A program made the position numbers and the translations under genes. Positions 17,003 to 25,921 of a DNA stretch of 64,000 bases are shown here, piece after piece. The stretch lies in assembly GCA_002083825.1 (NCBI GenBank), contig DAZV01000027.1, positions 1 through 64,000 on the forward strand. The letters are read 5' to 3'. Origin of the DNA: Candidatus Sericytochromatia bacterium S15B-MN24 CBMW_12. GTDB lineage: Bacteria > Cyanobacteriota > Sericytochromatia > S15B-MN24 > UBA4093. The notes beneath the pieces are model-generated. The model worked only from the letters and a program-made list of their open reading frames with translations. It did not search any database and had not been told where the DNA came from. Position 1 is the stretch's first letter; the number at the start of each line of letters is the position of its first letter.

Positions 17003-18282
17003 ACCGGCACTCCTCCTGTGGACTGCGCTGAGATCGGGTGCTTGCCATGTTGGGCGAGTCTCTGCAATCCGTAGAGCAGCATCACATTGAATATCAGGTA
17101 AGCGGTGAAATTCTCCGTGCTATAGAGAAAAATCATCGCCAAGCAGTAGAGCACGCGGCTTATCGGAGAGAATCCCGCCAGGAATCGAGGGAACAGGAGC
17201 GGAGTGATCAAGAGGATTCCGCTAATGCCCACTTGAGCGAGCAGCAGCAGCAACCCATCCGCACCGGTCGGCGGAAACAGGTCGTAGGCCACCCCAAAGA
17301 GTGCCGGCCCCATAATGTCTCGCATGGAGAGGTTTCCGTAGCCGACCCCATTGAGGAAGTTTCCGGAAAAAATGACCCAATCGAGAATATGATCGTTGAT
17401 GCGCGAGACCAGGGATCCATTTGAAAATGGGGCGGCAGCTATCGCATCGAACGATAGCTTCTTGAACACCGTTTCTTCAATGACGGATCGCCCCAACACC
17501 AAGACGCTGGCAACGACCAAACCAAAGGCAGCGACCTTGGGGAGAAGGGATTTGAGCTTAAGCGTAACAGATATGCCTTGTTTGGCGAAGAATATCGGAA
17601 TAGTCAGCAGGGCGACAAGGTATCCGGTAGTCGACTGGGTGGTCGCAAGTGCGACAAGAAGAATGACCATGGTCTTCCGGTCGAGGCGAGAGTAGATCGC
17701 CCCAACCAGCAACGCGGTATTGATGAAGAACTGAAATGCGCCTGGCTCCCAGAAGATGCCGCTATTTCTCATGAGGGAGTAGGCATAGTACTCCGAATTG
17801 ACGGCGAAGAGGATGAAATTATCAAACCTTGCATCAATCAGTGTCTCGAGAGCCGGAAACGGAGACCGCAGTCCAAGTGGGACGAGGGGCAAGTACAGCA
17901 AGGATGCGGCCGCTAAAAAAGTCACGACCTTGATGAATACTCCCACGAAGCGCTCGAAAGGAATGCAGAGAACGATGCAGATGGCCAGTGCCATGCGAGC
18001 GACGAAGACCGCCCAAGAAGTCAAGAGAACATTGCTGTTGAGGCTGATAATCACCAAGGCCATCAGCGAGAACAGGACCGGAGTCGTGAGCTGGGAGCGT
18101 CGAACCCTGCAGGTAGCTAACTTGAGCAGGGCGATGACCAGGATAAACAACAGCCAGACGTTATTGAGGACGGTCGAATAATAGAGCGATCCGGATACTA
18201 AGATGACGGAGCTTACGAGTGAATAGTCTAGTAGGTCGGCTTTCGGCCACTTCATGAGCCGCCGCAGTGAGAAGCTTGGCAT
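16999..18282 (-). CDS. O-antigen/exopolysaccharide polymerase (Wzy-like)
   Basis: 427 aa, very hydrophobic, with about eleven predicted membrane spans. Between two spans near residues 160-175 lies NSEYYAYSLMRNSGIFWEPGAFQFF; RNSGIFWEPG is a hallmark of many Wzy-like polymerases. A larger periplasmic loop follows around 270-330. Such proteins join repeat units at the periplasmic face of the inner membrane. The gene sits among glycosyltransferases with tight spacing (3 nt after the upstream gene, 4-nt overlap with the downstream one). Wzy proteins are poorly conserved, so the call relies on topology, motif and context. Confidence 0.8.
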   Translation of the reverse strand: MPSFSLRRLMKWPKADLLDYSLVSSVILVSGSLYYSTVLNNVWLLFILVIALLKLATCRVRRSQLTTPVLFSLMALVIISLNSNVLLTSWAVFVARMALAICIVLCIPFERFVGVFIKVVTFLAAASLLYLPLVPLGLRSPFPALETLIDARFDNFILFAVNSEYYAYSLMRNSGIFWEPGAFQFFINTALLVGAIYSRLDRKTMVILLVALATTQSTTGYLVALLTIPIFFAKQGISVTLKLKSLLPKVAAFGLVVASVLVLGRSVIEETVFKKLSFDAIAAAPFSNGSLVSRINDHILDWVIFSGNFLNGVGYGNLSMRDIMGPALFGVAYDLFPPTGADGLLLLLAQVGISGILLITPLLFPRFLAGFSPISRVLYCLAMIFLYSTENFTAYLIFNVMLLYGLQRLAQHGKHPISAQSTGGVPV

Positions 18283-18285
18283 TCG

Positions 18286-19473
18286 TCAAGGTCCCTTGGG
18301 GTGCAAGGTCTCGATGAAGTCGGCACCGCTACCGGGATTCAGCAGCCGCAAATACTCCTCCTTCGACTCAAACGGCAAACGGCCGTCGGAAAGGTACCCC
18401 GAAATCTGGGCTTCATCGATCCTTTCCAGGTTTGGATCAGCTTGAATTCGCTGTAGGAATCCATTATAGCGTTCCCGAGATGCCAGCTCCGAAAACGCCT
18501 TGGTCGCTCCTTCCGAGTCGTAAGGGGAAACCACTAGGCCTTGAACACCGTCAAAAACGATGGTATCCACCGCACCACAGGCGTGAGACAGCAGCACCGG
18601 CATGTCACACTTGAGGGCTTCTTCGACGACCAAGCCATACGGTTCGGAGAGACTGAGCAGCACGAGTGCGTCGTACTCGGCCATCATCTGGGGCAGAACC
18701 TCGCGTTCCACATAGGGTGCGAAGATGATGCCCGGTTCGGATCCAAAACGGGAACGCAGCTGGTCCTCCAAGGGGCCCTCTCCAACCAAGGTCAAGCTTG
18801 CTTGGTCTTCGACCAGTTTGGAGGTGAGGAAGGCCTCTATCATGAAGTCAAGGTTCTTTTCCGAGGACAGACGGCCAAGGTAAAGGAAGCGTCGTGCTCC
18901 ATGGGATGAGGGCAGGCGTGAAAATGGTTTCGCAAAGGTGAGGCCGACGCCGAGGAGATTCCTAAATGGACCTTGGAAGCCATGTTCGCGCAGGTACGCC
19001 TCCTGTCGCTTGCCAGCCACCAAGGCGAGGTCGACATGACGCATAAAAAGGGACTTCGCCAGCCGATAGACCCAAGATTTCAAGGACATGCCGTGGGCGT
19101 CACGCCTCTGCGATTCCCGACTCGTCGATTCCATGACCATTCTGCGCTGCCAGGTGAAAGGCAGCAAGATGAGGATCCAGCACGCTAATTGATCCCAGCC
19201 CGGCGTGGTGACGGTCGAGAACTGGCGCGACAGCAAGAGGTCCAGCAGCCTGCGAAGGCCGCTGATCTTTGCGAACTTGCCGTCGCCGTGCTGCAGGGTC
19301 ATATGGGGAAACCGCATGTCCTGTCGAACGAAGTTCGCGTTCCGGCTACCTTCGTTATCCTTTAGGAAGATTACGAAGATGTCTTCGATTTCGGAGATCC
19401 GGTTATACAGTTCCACCTTATAGAACGAGGGAATGTATGAAACGATCAGGTGGGACGATTCGCCCTTACTCAT
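18286..19473 (-). CDS. Glycosyltransferase family 4
   Basis: 395 aa GT-B enzyme. The N-terminal half is short and membrane-apposed (LLDLLLSRQFSTVTT). The C-terminal half has FLYLGRLSSEKNLDFMIEAF, LVGEGPLEDQLR and LLSLSEPYGLVVEEAL, where the E..G...E donor-binding motif is clear. It probably adds one sugar to the lipid-linked repeat. The ATG overlaps the preceding gene's stop (ATGAGTAA, 8 nt), so it is translated together with the neighbouring transferase. Confidence 0.9.
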   Translation of the reverse strand: MSKGESSHLIVSYIPSFYKVELYNRISEIEDIFVIFLKDNEGSRNANFVRQDMRFPHMTLQHGDGKFAKISGLRRLLDLLLSRQFSTVTTPGWDQLACWILILLPFTWQRRMVMESTSRESQRRDAHGMSLKSWVYRLAKSLFMRHVDLALVAGKRQEAYLREHGFQGPFRNLLGVGLTFAKPFSRLPSSHGARRFLYLGRLSSEKNLDFMIEAFLTSKLVEDQASLTLVGEGPLEDQLRSRFGSEPGIIFAPYVEREVLPQMMAEYDALVLLSLSEPYGLVVEEALKCDMPVLLSHACGAVDTIVFDGVQGLVVSPYDSEGATKAFSELASRERYNGFLQRIQADPNLERIDEAQISGYLSDGRLPFESKEEYLRLLNPGSGADFIETLHPKGP

Positions 19474-20608
19474 GGCCTAGCAGTATCCTTTTCAAGCGAT
19501 GCGTGGCATCTCGGTTGTAGTCAGCGATCTGTTGCTGCAAACGGACCGTATCAATCGGTTGGCTTATGGTTTTCCGGATGATTTCGTCTGCTTGGCGAGT
19601 ATTGCTGATCACGCGAGCATTCTCAAAGCCTTCGTAGGGCTCGAACATCGAGCAATGGTTGAAGTACACGGGTTTGCCTGAGTAGAGGTAATGGAAGAGT
19701 TTGGAGGGAAAATTTGTCTGGTAATAGGCTGAGCCCTCGTTCTGAAAGAGCAGGAAGCCATCAACCTCGGACTCCAGCCGCCGCAACTCCTCGAGCTGGA
19801 CGAAACCGTGATAATGAATGTTGCTCTTCCCCTGGGTAAAGTCTGTTAGCCTGTCCACCGACTTGCCTGATCCGGTGATGTGTACCTCGATGGATTCCAT
19901 CCCAGCCAGCGCCTCGAGGAGGAGTTCTAGGCCGAAATCAGAGCTGAGATTCCCCGAGTATAACAGCGAGATTCGGCGTTCGCCGGTGCGGGCGATGGGC
20001 TGGGGGGCGGAATCTGGAAAGATGCCGTTGAGGATCATGAAGGGGGTCTGAGAGAGCAGGCGGCTTTTGAGCCCTCGATTCACGAGCACACAGGCATCCG
20101 CGGTGCGGACCATCATGGACTCAAGGGATAGCTTCAGCATGCGGCCTTTCCGATCAAGGAACAGCCCGTCCTCATAATCCAAGACCACCCGTTTACGCAG
20201 CATCCCATGGGTAATAGCGGCTAGCAGGCTGACCGCAGGCATGTAGTTGTAAACGAACAAGCAATCGACTCGGTTTCGGTTTCGCACAAGCTGAGCGATC
20301 GCGGCTATGACCCGCGATGCGACCAGCAGAATCCTGATTGGGAGGTAAAGCATCCGAATCAGTGATTCAGGCCATCCCGATAGGCGCTTGCGAAGGTAGT
20401 TCTGGTTGATAGATGCGGTGGATAGGACCTCGACGTGGATGCCCGCCCGGGAGAGCAGATCGATGTAGCCTTGAATCTTCTTGTTCGCTGCCTCCGAAAA
20501 AATGAACTGGTCGCGCTCCTCGGGACGGACGTAGTTACAGGCCATCCAGATGGCCTGAGGGCTTACGTTCGCCTGGGGTTGCAGCGTCGCCAATTGTTCA
20601 CGCCTCAT
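19466..20608 (-). CDS. Glycosyltransferase, GT4-like
   Basis: 380 aa. A Rossmann-like N-terminal half carries VDCLFVYNYMPAVSLLAA and VVLDYEDGLF. The second half has RRISLLYSGNLSSDFGLELLLEAL, VHITGSGKSVDRL and NFPSKLFHYLYSGKPVYF, matching GT4-like folds, though the usual E..G...E motif is degenerate. A hydrophobic helix near residues 90-110 may dock it to the membrane. It overlaps both neighbours (8 and 11 nt), consistent with a tightly coupled operon. The acceptor and donor sugars are unknown. Confidence 0.82.
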   Translation of the reverse strand: MRREQLATLQPQANVSPQAIWMACNYVRPEERDQFIFSEAANKKIQGYIDLLSRAGIHVEVLSTASINQNYLRKRLSGWPESLIRMLYLPIRILLVASRVIAAIAQLVRNRNRVDCLFVYNYMPAVSLLAAITHGMLRKRVVLDYEDGLFLDRKGRMLKLSLESMMVRTADACVLVNRGLKSRLLSQTPFMILNGIFPDSAPQPIARTGERRISLLYSGNLSSDFGLELLLEALAGMESIEVHITGSGKSVDRLTDFTQGKSNIHYHGFVQLEELRRLESEVDGFLLFQNEGSAYYQTNFPSKLFHYLYSGKPVYFNHCSMFEPYEGFENARVISNTRQADEIIRKTISQPIDTVRLQQQIADYNRDATHRLKRILLGHE

Positions 20609-21608
20609 CGGAATAGATTTTCAAAAGCCCCAAGTCTCGGATCCCGATCGCGCTCAAGATCCAGAGGATGCTCACCCAACTGCCCAGGGACGCGGCCGCA
20701 ACGAACATGGGGTTGGGATAGATCAAGCTGAAGATGTTGTTCGTGTAGCCGTGCAGAATGAAGATCGGCAGCGAGTTGCGACCAATGAAGCGTATCCCCT
20801 TGCCACAGTCCTTGATCCTGCCGAGGGCGAAGAACGCGATGACTACCAGCGCGAAGGTGACCGGTAGCGCCGCGAGCATTTCAAGATTGAAGAAAGCGAC
20901 ATCCAATCGAATGCTCGACCAGAAAAGGGCTCCGTAAATCAGGCACCCGGCGACAACAGACCCCAGGACGGGAAGCGACATACGTCGCAGCAGGTCAGCA
21001 TGGTAGCCCAGGGCCACGAACGGGATAGCGACAAGCAAGGTGTTTAGCGAGTAAGGGATATAGGCGATATCCCCAAACCAAGTGAGTGCCAGGCATCCTA
21101 GCCATAGGCTTGACGCGATGCCAATAGCCAGGGGTGTTGAACGACGCCGCCGAGCAAATTCTAGAGCCGCGAGGCTGCCTAGGAGCGATGGGATGAACCA
21201 GAGCACCTGTCCATAATGTTCGAGATGTTGGATGTTCCCCCAGACGAAGCTATCACGTAGCAGGGCGGTGAGGGATACGATATCCCGTCCAAGGACCTCG
21301 AGTTTGACCCGCGTGACGACCGCACCAAGCAGGGTGAAGATAACGAAAACTCCAAGCAAGCGCTTGACCTGTCGTGAACTGGTGTATCCCCGCCCGAGCG
21401 TCCGGGCGACTAGACCGGAAGCAAAGAAGAACACTGGGACATGGAACAGGTATATTAGCTTGCTTGTCCACAGGGGTAGCTGAGTGTGCCCTAGGATCAC
21501 TAGGACAATTGCCAGGGCCTTGATGGCATCAATTCCCGACGACGTGGCAAGCTCGGCATGGGATTCCGACGCTGCAACTGGGGTTAAGGCCGCCTGGGGT
21601 GAATTCAT
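20598..21608 (-). CDS. Membrane acyltransferase, acyltransferase-3 family
   Basis: 336 aa with about ten hydrophobic segments. The first span reads GIDAIKALAIVLVILGHTQLPLW with the conserved His, followed by LFHVPVFFFASGLV, both typical of OafA-like or related O-acetyltransferases. It should modify a sugar of the polymer on the inner membrane. It overlaps the upstream glycosyltransferase by 4 nt (ATGA) and the next gene by 11 nt. It is the second such enzyme in the cluster, so two distinct acylations are possible. Confidence 0.85.
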   Translation of the reverse strand: MNSPQAALTPVAASESHAELATSSGIDAIKALAIVLVILGHTQLPLWTSKLIYLFHVPVFFFASGLVARTLGRGYTSSRQVKRLLGVFVIFTLLGAVVTRVKLEVLGRDIVSLTALLRDSFVWGNIQHLEHYGQVLWFIPSLLGSLAALEFARRRRSTPLAIGIASSLWLGCLALTWFGDIAYIPYSLNTLLVAIPFVALGYHADLLRRMSLPVLGSVVAGCLIYGALFWSSIRLDVAFFNLEMLAALPVTFALVVIAFFALGRIKDCGKGIRFIGRNSLPIFILHGYTNNIFSLIYPNPMFVAAASLGSWVSILWILSAIGIRDLGLLKIYSDEA

Positions 21609-22849
21609 TGCAGGATCTCCTCGTAAAGTTGCCGGTGACGGTGGGCAATCATTGGCAGATGATAGTCTCGCTTGGCCTTGGCCCTGGCCTCGTAAGCCAG
21701 CTTAGCTCTGCGTTCATCGTCGGCGAGGACCCACGCGATGCCTTCCGCCAGATCTCTGGCGGAGTAAGGCTGCGCCAGGTAGCCGGTCACGCCGTGATCG
21801 ATTAGATCGGGCATTCCGCCAATATCGAAGGCGACGCAAGGGGTGCCGCAGGCTAAAGCTTCCATGACGGTATTGGCGAGGTTTTCCTGGACCGAAGGCG
21901 CCACAAAGACATCCGCCGCGGAGTACATCAAGACGAGGCTGATGTCGTCACTGAAGCGCCCCATGTAGTGAGCGGGTAAACCGAGATCCGGCGCTACCTT
22001 GGGAGCGGATGAACCGAGCAACGCGAGTTCCGCTCGCTCGCCCCACCCTTGCTTGCCCATTTCCACGAGGGCTGCTTGGAGGTGCTGGAATCCTTTCCGC
22101 GGGTCGCTGGTGCTCGCTAGCGCGCCAAAGAGAATGATTCGCTTGTTCTGGGGGAGACCTAGCAGGTCTCGGGCAAGGTTTTTTTCCACCGGGCGATAGC
22201 GCGACATGTCGAGGCCGTTGGGGATGACCTCCACCCGAATATCCTTCAACAGCGCGCTTTTCTTGGCGCAGTCGCCGAGCCAGCGGCTAGGAGTGACGAT
22301 GGTCAAGGGGGCGGCGCGATACGCACGTTGCTTGCGGTGCCATATCCATCGGGATAGATCCCGTTCTCGGGATGAGCCCAGGATAGGGCAAGCTCCGCAA
22401 GAACGTTCATAGCGGCCACATTCTTGGTCGTAATGACAGCCGCCGGTAAATGCCCACATGTCATGCAACGTCCAGACCATAGGCCGCTTCATTCGAGAGA
22501 TCGTCTCGACGTTCAGGAAGCCGCGTCCCACCCAATGCATGTGGACCACATCCGGGTCATGTTTCCGAACGGAGTGGGGAATGCGGCTGGGCAGCGCGGC
22601 GGGAGTGAAGATCACGTTTTGCCGGTGGCCGTAGAGCCTGATCGGAAGCGTGTCTAACAGGGGACGGGACTTGTTCAAGGTCTGCTCGAGCTTGGATTGG
22701 GGACCGATGATCGAGCCATCATCCTTGGAGCGCTCTTGGACGAGCATGGTGGAGTCGATGCCGATGAATCGCAACCCCTGATGCAGCCGATATGCCGCTC
22801 GATCGGCTCCGCCATCGAAGTCGGATGTATTAAGAATCAGTGCCTTCAC
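21605..22849 (-). CDS. Glycosyltransferase family 4
   Basis: 414 aa. The N-terminal half begins MKALILNTSDFDGGADRAAYRL and contains VVHMHWVGRGFL and TLHDMWAFTGGCHY followed by two CxxC-spaced cysteines (CGRYERSCGACP), a signature of a GT4 subgroup found in O-antigen clusters. The C-terminal half has LFGALASTSDPRKGF and PSVQENLANTVMEALACGTP with the E...E donor motif. It starts at GTG. The 286-base gap before it (22850-23135) contains no gene I can support. Confidence 0.9.
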   Translation of the reverse strand: MKALILNTSDFDGGADRAAYRLHQGLRFIGIDSTMLVQERSKDDGSIIGPQSKLEQTLNKSRPLLDTLPIRLYGHRQNVIFTPAALPSRIPHSVRKHDPDVVHMHWVGRGFLNVETISRMKRPMVWTLHDMWAFTGGCHYDQECGRYERSCGACPILGSSRERDLSRWIWHRKQRAYRAAPLTIVTPSRWLGDCAKKSALLKDIRVEVIPNGLDMSRYRPVEKNLARDLLGLPQNKRIILFGALASTSDPRKGFQHLQAALVEMGKQGWGERAELALLGSSAPKVAPDLGLPAHYMGRFSDDISLVLMYSAADVFVAPSVQENLANTVMEALACGTPCVAFDIGGMPDLIDHGVTGYLAQPYSARDLAEGIAWVLADDERRAKLAYEARAKAKRDYHLPMIAHRHRQLYEEILQ

Positions 22850-23135
22850 TCATGCATTCTCTATCTGTCAATCGTCTTCTCGGTGATGCTGAAACCCACG
22901 GAGATCTGAGCTGCCGGAATGTGCCTGTCTCATGCGATGCGATTATGCGGCATTTGATGATGACCACCACGATGGCGGTGGCAGAAAAATGGCGCCCTTG
23001 GTGTATGAGGTGGATTCAATACGCTCAAGGGGATGCTTTCTGCCAAGGTGACACGAGGCTCGTCCAGATCTCGCGTGACTTCGAGCCCTCTTGATTCCCT
23101 GCCAGCCACACGATCGACGAAAGTCGCTGGAAGTC

Positions 23136-24092
23136 TCACCCATGCCGGACGAACTGACTCTTCCAGGCATCGATGTTTTTCGTCTTGAGGGTTATGTTGG
23201 TACTGGAGATCGACTTGATCCAAGCGGAAATCGAGCTGATGTCGCCGCGAGCAACAACGGGTAGATTGGTGTCCTGCGAGATTTCCCTGGCTCTGTTGTC
23301 AATGGCAATGACAAGCGAGCGCTTCTTGTGCTGGATGGCTCTAATTCCCGCATGAAGCCTGGTTCCGATGTAATCGACCTCGTTGTTTTTGAGGAAGTCG
23401 TCCAGAGCGGGCAAGGACGGTGAAATGTAGGCGACAGGGATGTCTTTCCGGAGAGCCTCCATGTAGGCGTAGTCTTCCGAGTTTTGCGGCCAGTAGAAGA
23501 TGGTGGAATATTGAGACCCCAGCAGCTTCAAGGTCTCGAGGTCGGAAGCCCGGTCTTGGTTGTACTCGGTGAAGGTAACAAGCACGCCGGATTGCTTCAT
23601 GGTCGGAATCGAGGCGCAGTGTTCCTCCGTGAGCGACCACATGGTGGGGCAGCCGGTATTCAAGACGTTGTCCATCCCAATTGCGCGAAGTTTCTGCTCC
23701 GTGTAGCTGTCTCGGATGGAATGCAGGACGCTCTTGTGGAGAAGACGGCGAAGTAGCAGGCGAGTGAATGAATTCGGGTTATCTTGATACTGCCACCAGC
23801 CAACTCCCATCAGGATGATATCGCTGATGGATAGGGCATCCAGAAGCCCTACCTTCCATTGATTGTACGAATTCATGTTGGACGAGAGCAGATTGGTTCC
23901 TCCAACAAAGCTATGGTGGCTTCGGTTGATTATCTTGTGCGACGGCTTGGAGATCTTGTCTTGCGTCTGAATGTGAATGAACAAGCTGTCGGGAAAGATG
24001 GCGTGCAGTTCTTTCCGGACCGAGTCCATGATGATTTGATCGCCAAGATTTGGGCTTGCAATCGAGGGATCTAAGAGCGCGATGGTCCTCAA
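23136..24092 (-). CDS. Polysaccharide pyruvyl transferase family protein
   Basis: Transfers a pyruvyl (or related) group from phosphoenolpyruvate onto a sugar of the polymer, making a ketal. The N-terminal block IALLDPSIASPNLGDQIIMDS and the C-terminal YIGTRLHAGIRAIQHKKRSLVIAIDNRA are diagnostic of the CsaB/WcaK-type family; R...H there are catalytic in characterised members. I chose the TTG at 24092 (318 aa), which has AGGAGG 4 nt upstream and starts right at the conserved domain; an ATG at 24182 would add 30 unrelated residues without a ribosome site. The gene is AT-richer than its neighbours, suggesting transfer. Confidence 0.85.
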   Translation of the reverse strand: MRTIALLDPSIASPNLGDQIIMDSVRKELHAIFPDSLFIHIQTQDKISKPSHKIINRSHHSFVGGTNLLSSNMNSYNQWKVGLLDALSISDIILMGVGWWQYQDNPNSFTRLLLRRLLHKSVLHSIRDSYTEQKLRAIGMDNVLNTGCPTMWSLTEEHCASIPTMKQSGVLVTFTEYNQDRASDLETLKLLGSQYSTIFYWPQNSEDYAYMEALRKDIPVAYISPSLPALDDFLKNNEVDYIGTRLHAGIRAIQHKKRSLVIAIDNRAREISQDTNLPVVARGDISSISAWIKSISSTNITLKTKNIDAWKSQFVRHG

Positions 24093-24182
24093 CGGGCCTC
24101 CTTGTAATGTTTGATTGGCTGCTATGCCCTGAGGGGGCAAGCCAATGATACCAATAGATGCACGGGATGGGTATTCCTGCAT

Positions 24183-24363
24183 ACAGGCGATAGGGTGATT
24201 TATTGCTAGAATTATGAATTCATAATATTAAATATTCTCCTGACTGTGGCTATTAATTAGATCTATAGATGTGTTTGAGATGTGATGATTAATGTTGGTT
24301 GGGATTTGAGGATCGGCTGATTCCTGGTTTCCTTATCGAGTTGACTTGATATGTGCTGGGGTC
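24183..24363. other. AT-rich intergenic patch in the polysaccharide cluster
   Basis: About 180 bases between the flippase and pyruvyl transferase genes are far richer in A+T than their surroundings, with runs such as GAATTCATAATATTAAATATTC and many TATA-like words. It could hold an internal promoter for the downstream half of the cluster, or mark a junction of acquired DNA. No gene is visible. Confidence 0.3.
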
Positions 24364-25746
24364 TTATTGTGGCCAATTACGGAGTCGCCTCCACAGCATG
24401 TTCGCTCCTCTGACAGGCAACAAGAGAGAATTGGTTTGGATGAAAAATATCTCTCTCGTTTCCCGGTTGAGCGAATTTGCAAGATAGGATCCAACGAAAT
24501 GGGCGCATACGGTTGCAATGGCTGCACCGCTTACTCCCAATTTTGGAATTAGTAGCACGTTTAGAACTACGTTGAAAATAAGTCCGAATATCGATCTTTG
24601 AATAGTAAGATGCTGAAGGTTGTTCGAAAGGTACCATCGGCCTGCGATGACGCCCAAAAATACAAACACCGCTCCCCAGATGTGAATCTGGAGAACCAAG
24701 GCGGCACTTGAGAATGCCTCGCCGTATAAGAAGCGAATGATCCAAGGCGAGAGTAAACTTACAGGAATCGCAATCGATATCGCAAGTGCTACCATACCAT
24801 CCATGAGGCGTTGAATCTTTTGAGTAAATTCCTCATGGTTCCTTGATTTGTCTTGAAGGAGGCTGGGGAAATAGGATTGGGCGATGATGACCGGGAACAA
24901 ATACCAGATTTCCGAGAGCCTAGTTGCCGCGCTGTAGATGCCAACGCTATCATTCCCGAGCATCTTTCCCAGCATGATCTGATCGGTTTTCATGTAAGCA
25001 ATGATCGCAAGGCCGGAAAAAATCAGGGGCCAGCTCTCAGCCACAAGCCTCTTGGCTGTGGATGAGTTGAATACCCAGGGGTGCTTGGTTTCGTCTTTCT
25101 GGCGGAAAAACCATGTCTGAATCACCAGAGAGATGAGGGTTTCCAGCACCAATACGCAGGAGAATAGTAGGAGAGGGGAGGATGTCCCAATCAATAGCAG
25201 CTTTACGAGGGATGAAACCAAAAAAGCTGATGTCTCGGCAATCACGGTGTATTTGGAGTTGACCTTTGATTCAAAATAGAACCGTACGAGATCGAGGCCT
25301 TTAATGGTGGTTGATGCGGCGGCGATCGCGGCCAGTAGGTGCATGTTGCTCTCGCCTGGGTTTAGGGTCAGGGTTGCTGCCATCGTCGCGGCAACGGCGA
25401 TGAACCCCCCGAAAATCCTTAGGATGAATGCCGTGCCCAGTACCTGTCCCGATTCATCTGGCTTCTGCACGAGGTTCTTTACCAGGATGGCGTCAAGGCC
25501 GAGCATGCCGACGCCGCCAAAAATCGTGGCGACGGCAATGGCATAGTTCAACATGCCGAACTGGTCCGGACCCAGATAGCGGGCAACCAAGGTGCCGACC
25601 AGCAACCCCACGGACAGCCTGAGAAACTTATCGAGCATCAACCAGCCTACATTGGAAAAAATGGCGCTGTGCTGGCGAGGGGAGTCAATCCTGGCGACCA
25701 TGGTCCTGATTGCTTGTATTTGATGCTGAATCAAGCCTGGTTTCAC
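24364..25746 (-). CDS. Oligosaccharide flippase (Wzx-like)
   Basis: 460 aa with about 12-14 membrane spans, the usual size of Wzx/RfbX proteins of the MOP superfamily that flip undecaprenyl-linked repeat units across the inner membrane. The N-terminus has SNVGWLMLDKFLRLSVGL and ARYLGPDQFGMLNYA, the most conserved Wzx region. YMKTDQIMLGKMLG and YSAATRLSEIWY are also typical. It starts at GTG (25746); an internal ATG at 25701 is an alternative. Together with the Wzy-like polymerase and Wzz this defines a Wzx/Wzy-dependent pathway. Confidence 0.92.
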   Translation of the reverse strand: MKPGLIQHQIQAIRTMVARIDSPRQHSAIFSNVGWLMLDKFLRLSVGLLVGTLVARYLGPDQFGMLNYAIAVATIFGGVGMLGLDAILVKNLVQKPDESGQVLGTAFILRIFGGFIAVAATMAATLTLNPGESNMHLLAAIAAASTTIKGLDLVRFYFESKVNSKYTVIAETSAFLVSSLVKLLLIGTSSPLLLFSCVLVLETLISLVIQTWFFRQKDETKHPWVFNSSTAKRLVAESWPLIFSGLAIIAYMKTDQIMLGKMLGNDSVGIYSAATRLSEIWYLFPVIIAQSYFPSLLQDKSRNHEEFTQKIQRLMDGMVALAISIAIPVSLLSPWIIRFLYGEAFSSAALVLQIHIWGAVFVFLGVIAGRWYLSNNLQHLTIQRSIFGLIFNVVLNVLLIPKLGVSGAAIATVCAHFVGSYLANSLNRETREIFFIQTNSLLLPVRGANMLWRRLRNWPQ

Positions 25747-25921
25747 AATCCACCCCGGGAGCGATGGGGATTTGGCCCATTCTTCGTGGCCCTTGGAGAA
25801 AGGGCGATCATGTCAGCAGGAAACGACCGTTGCGGCGCGCTGAGAGCTGACGCAAAGCATCTTTGAGTCATTGTCGCGTTGGGACGCAACGAGCGCCCGC
25901 CGCTCATGCATGATCGAACCA

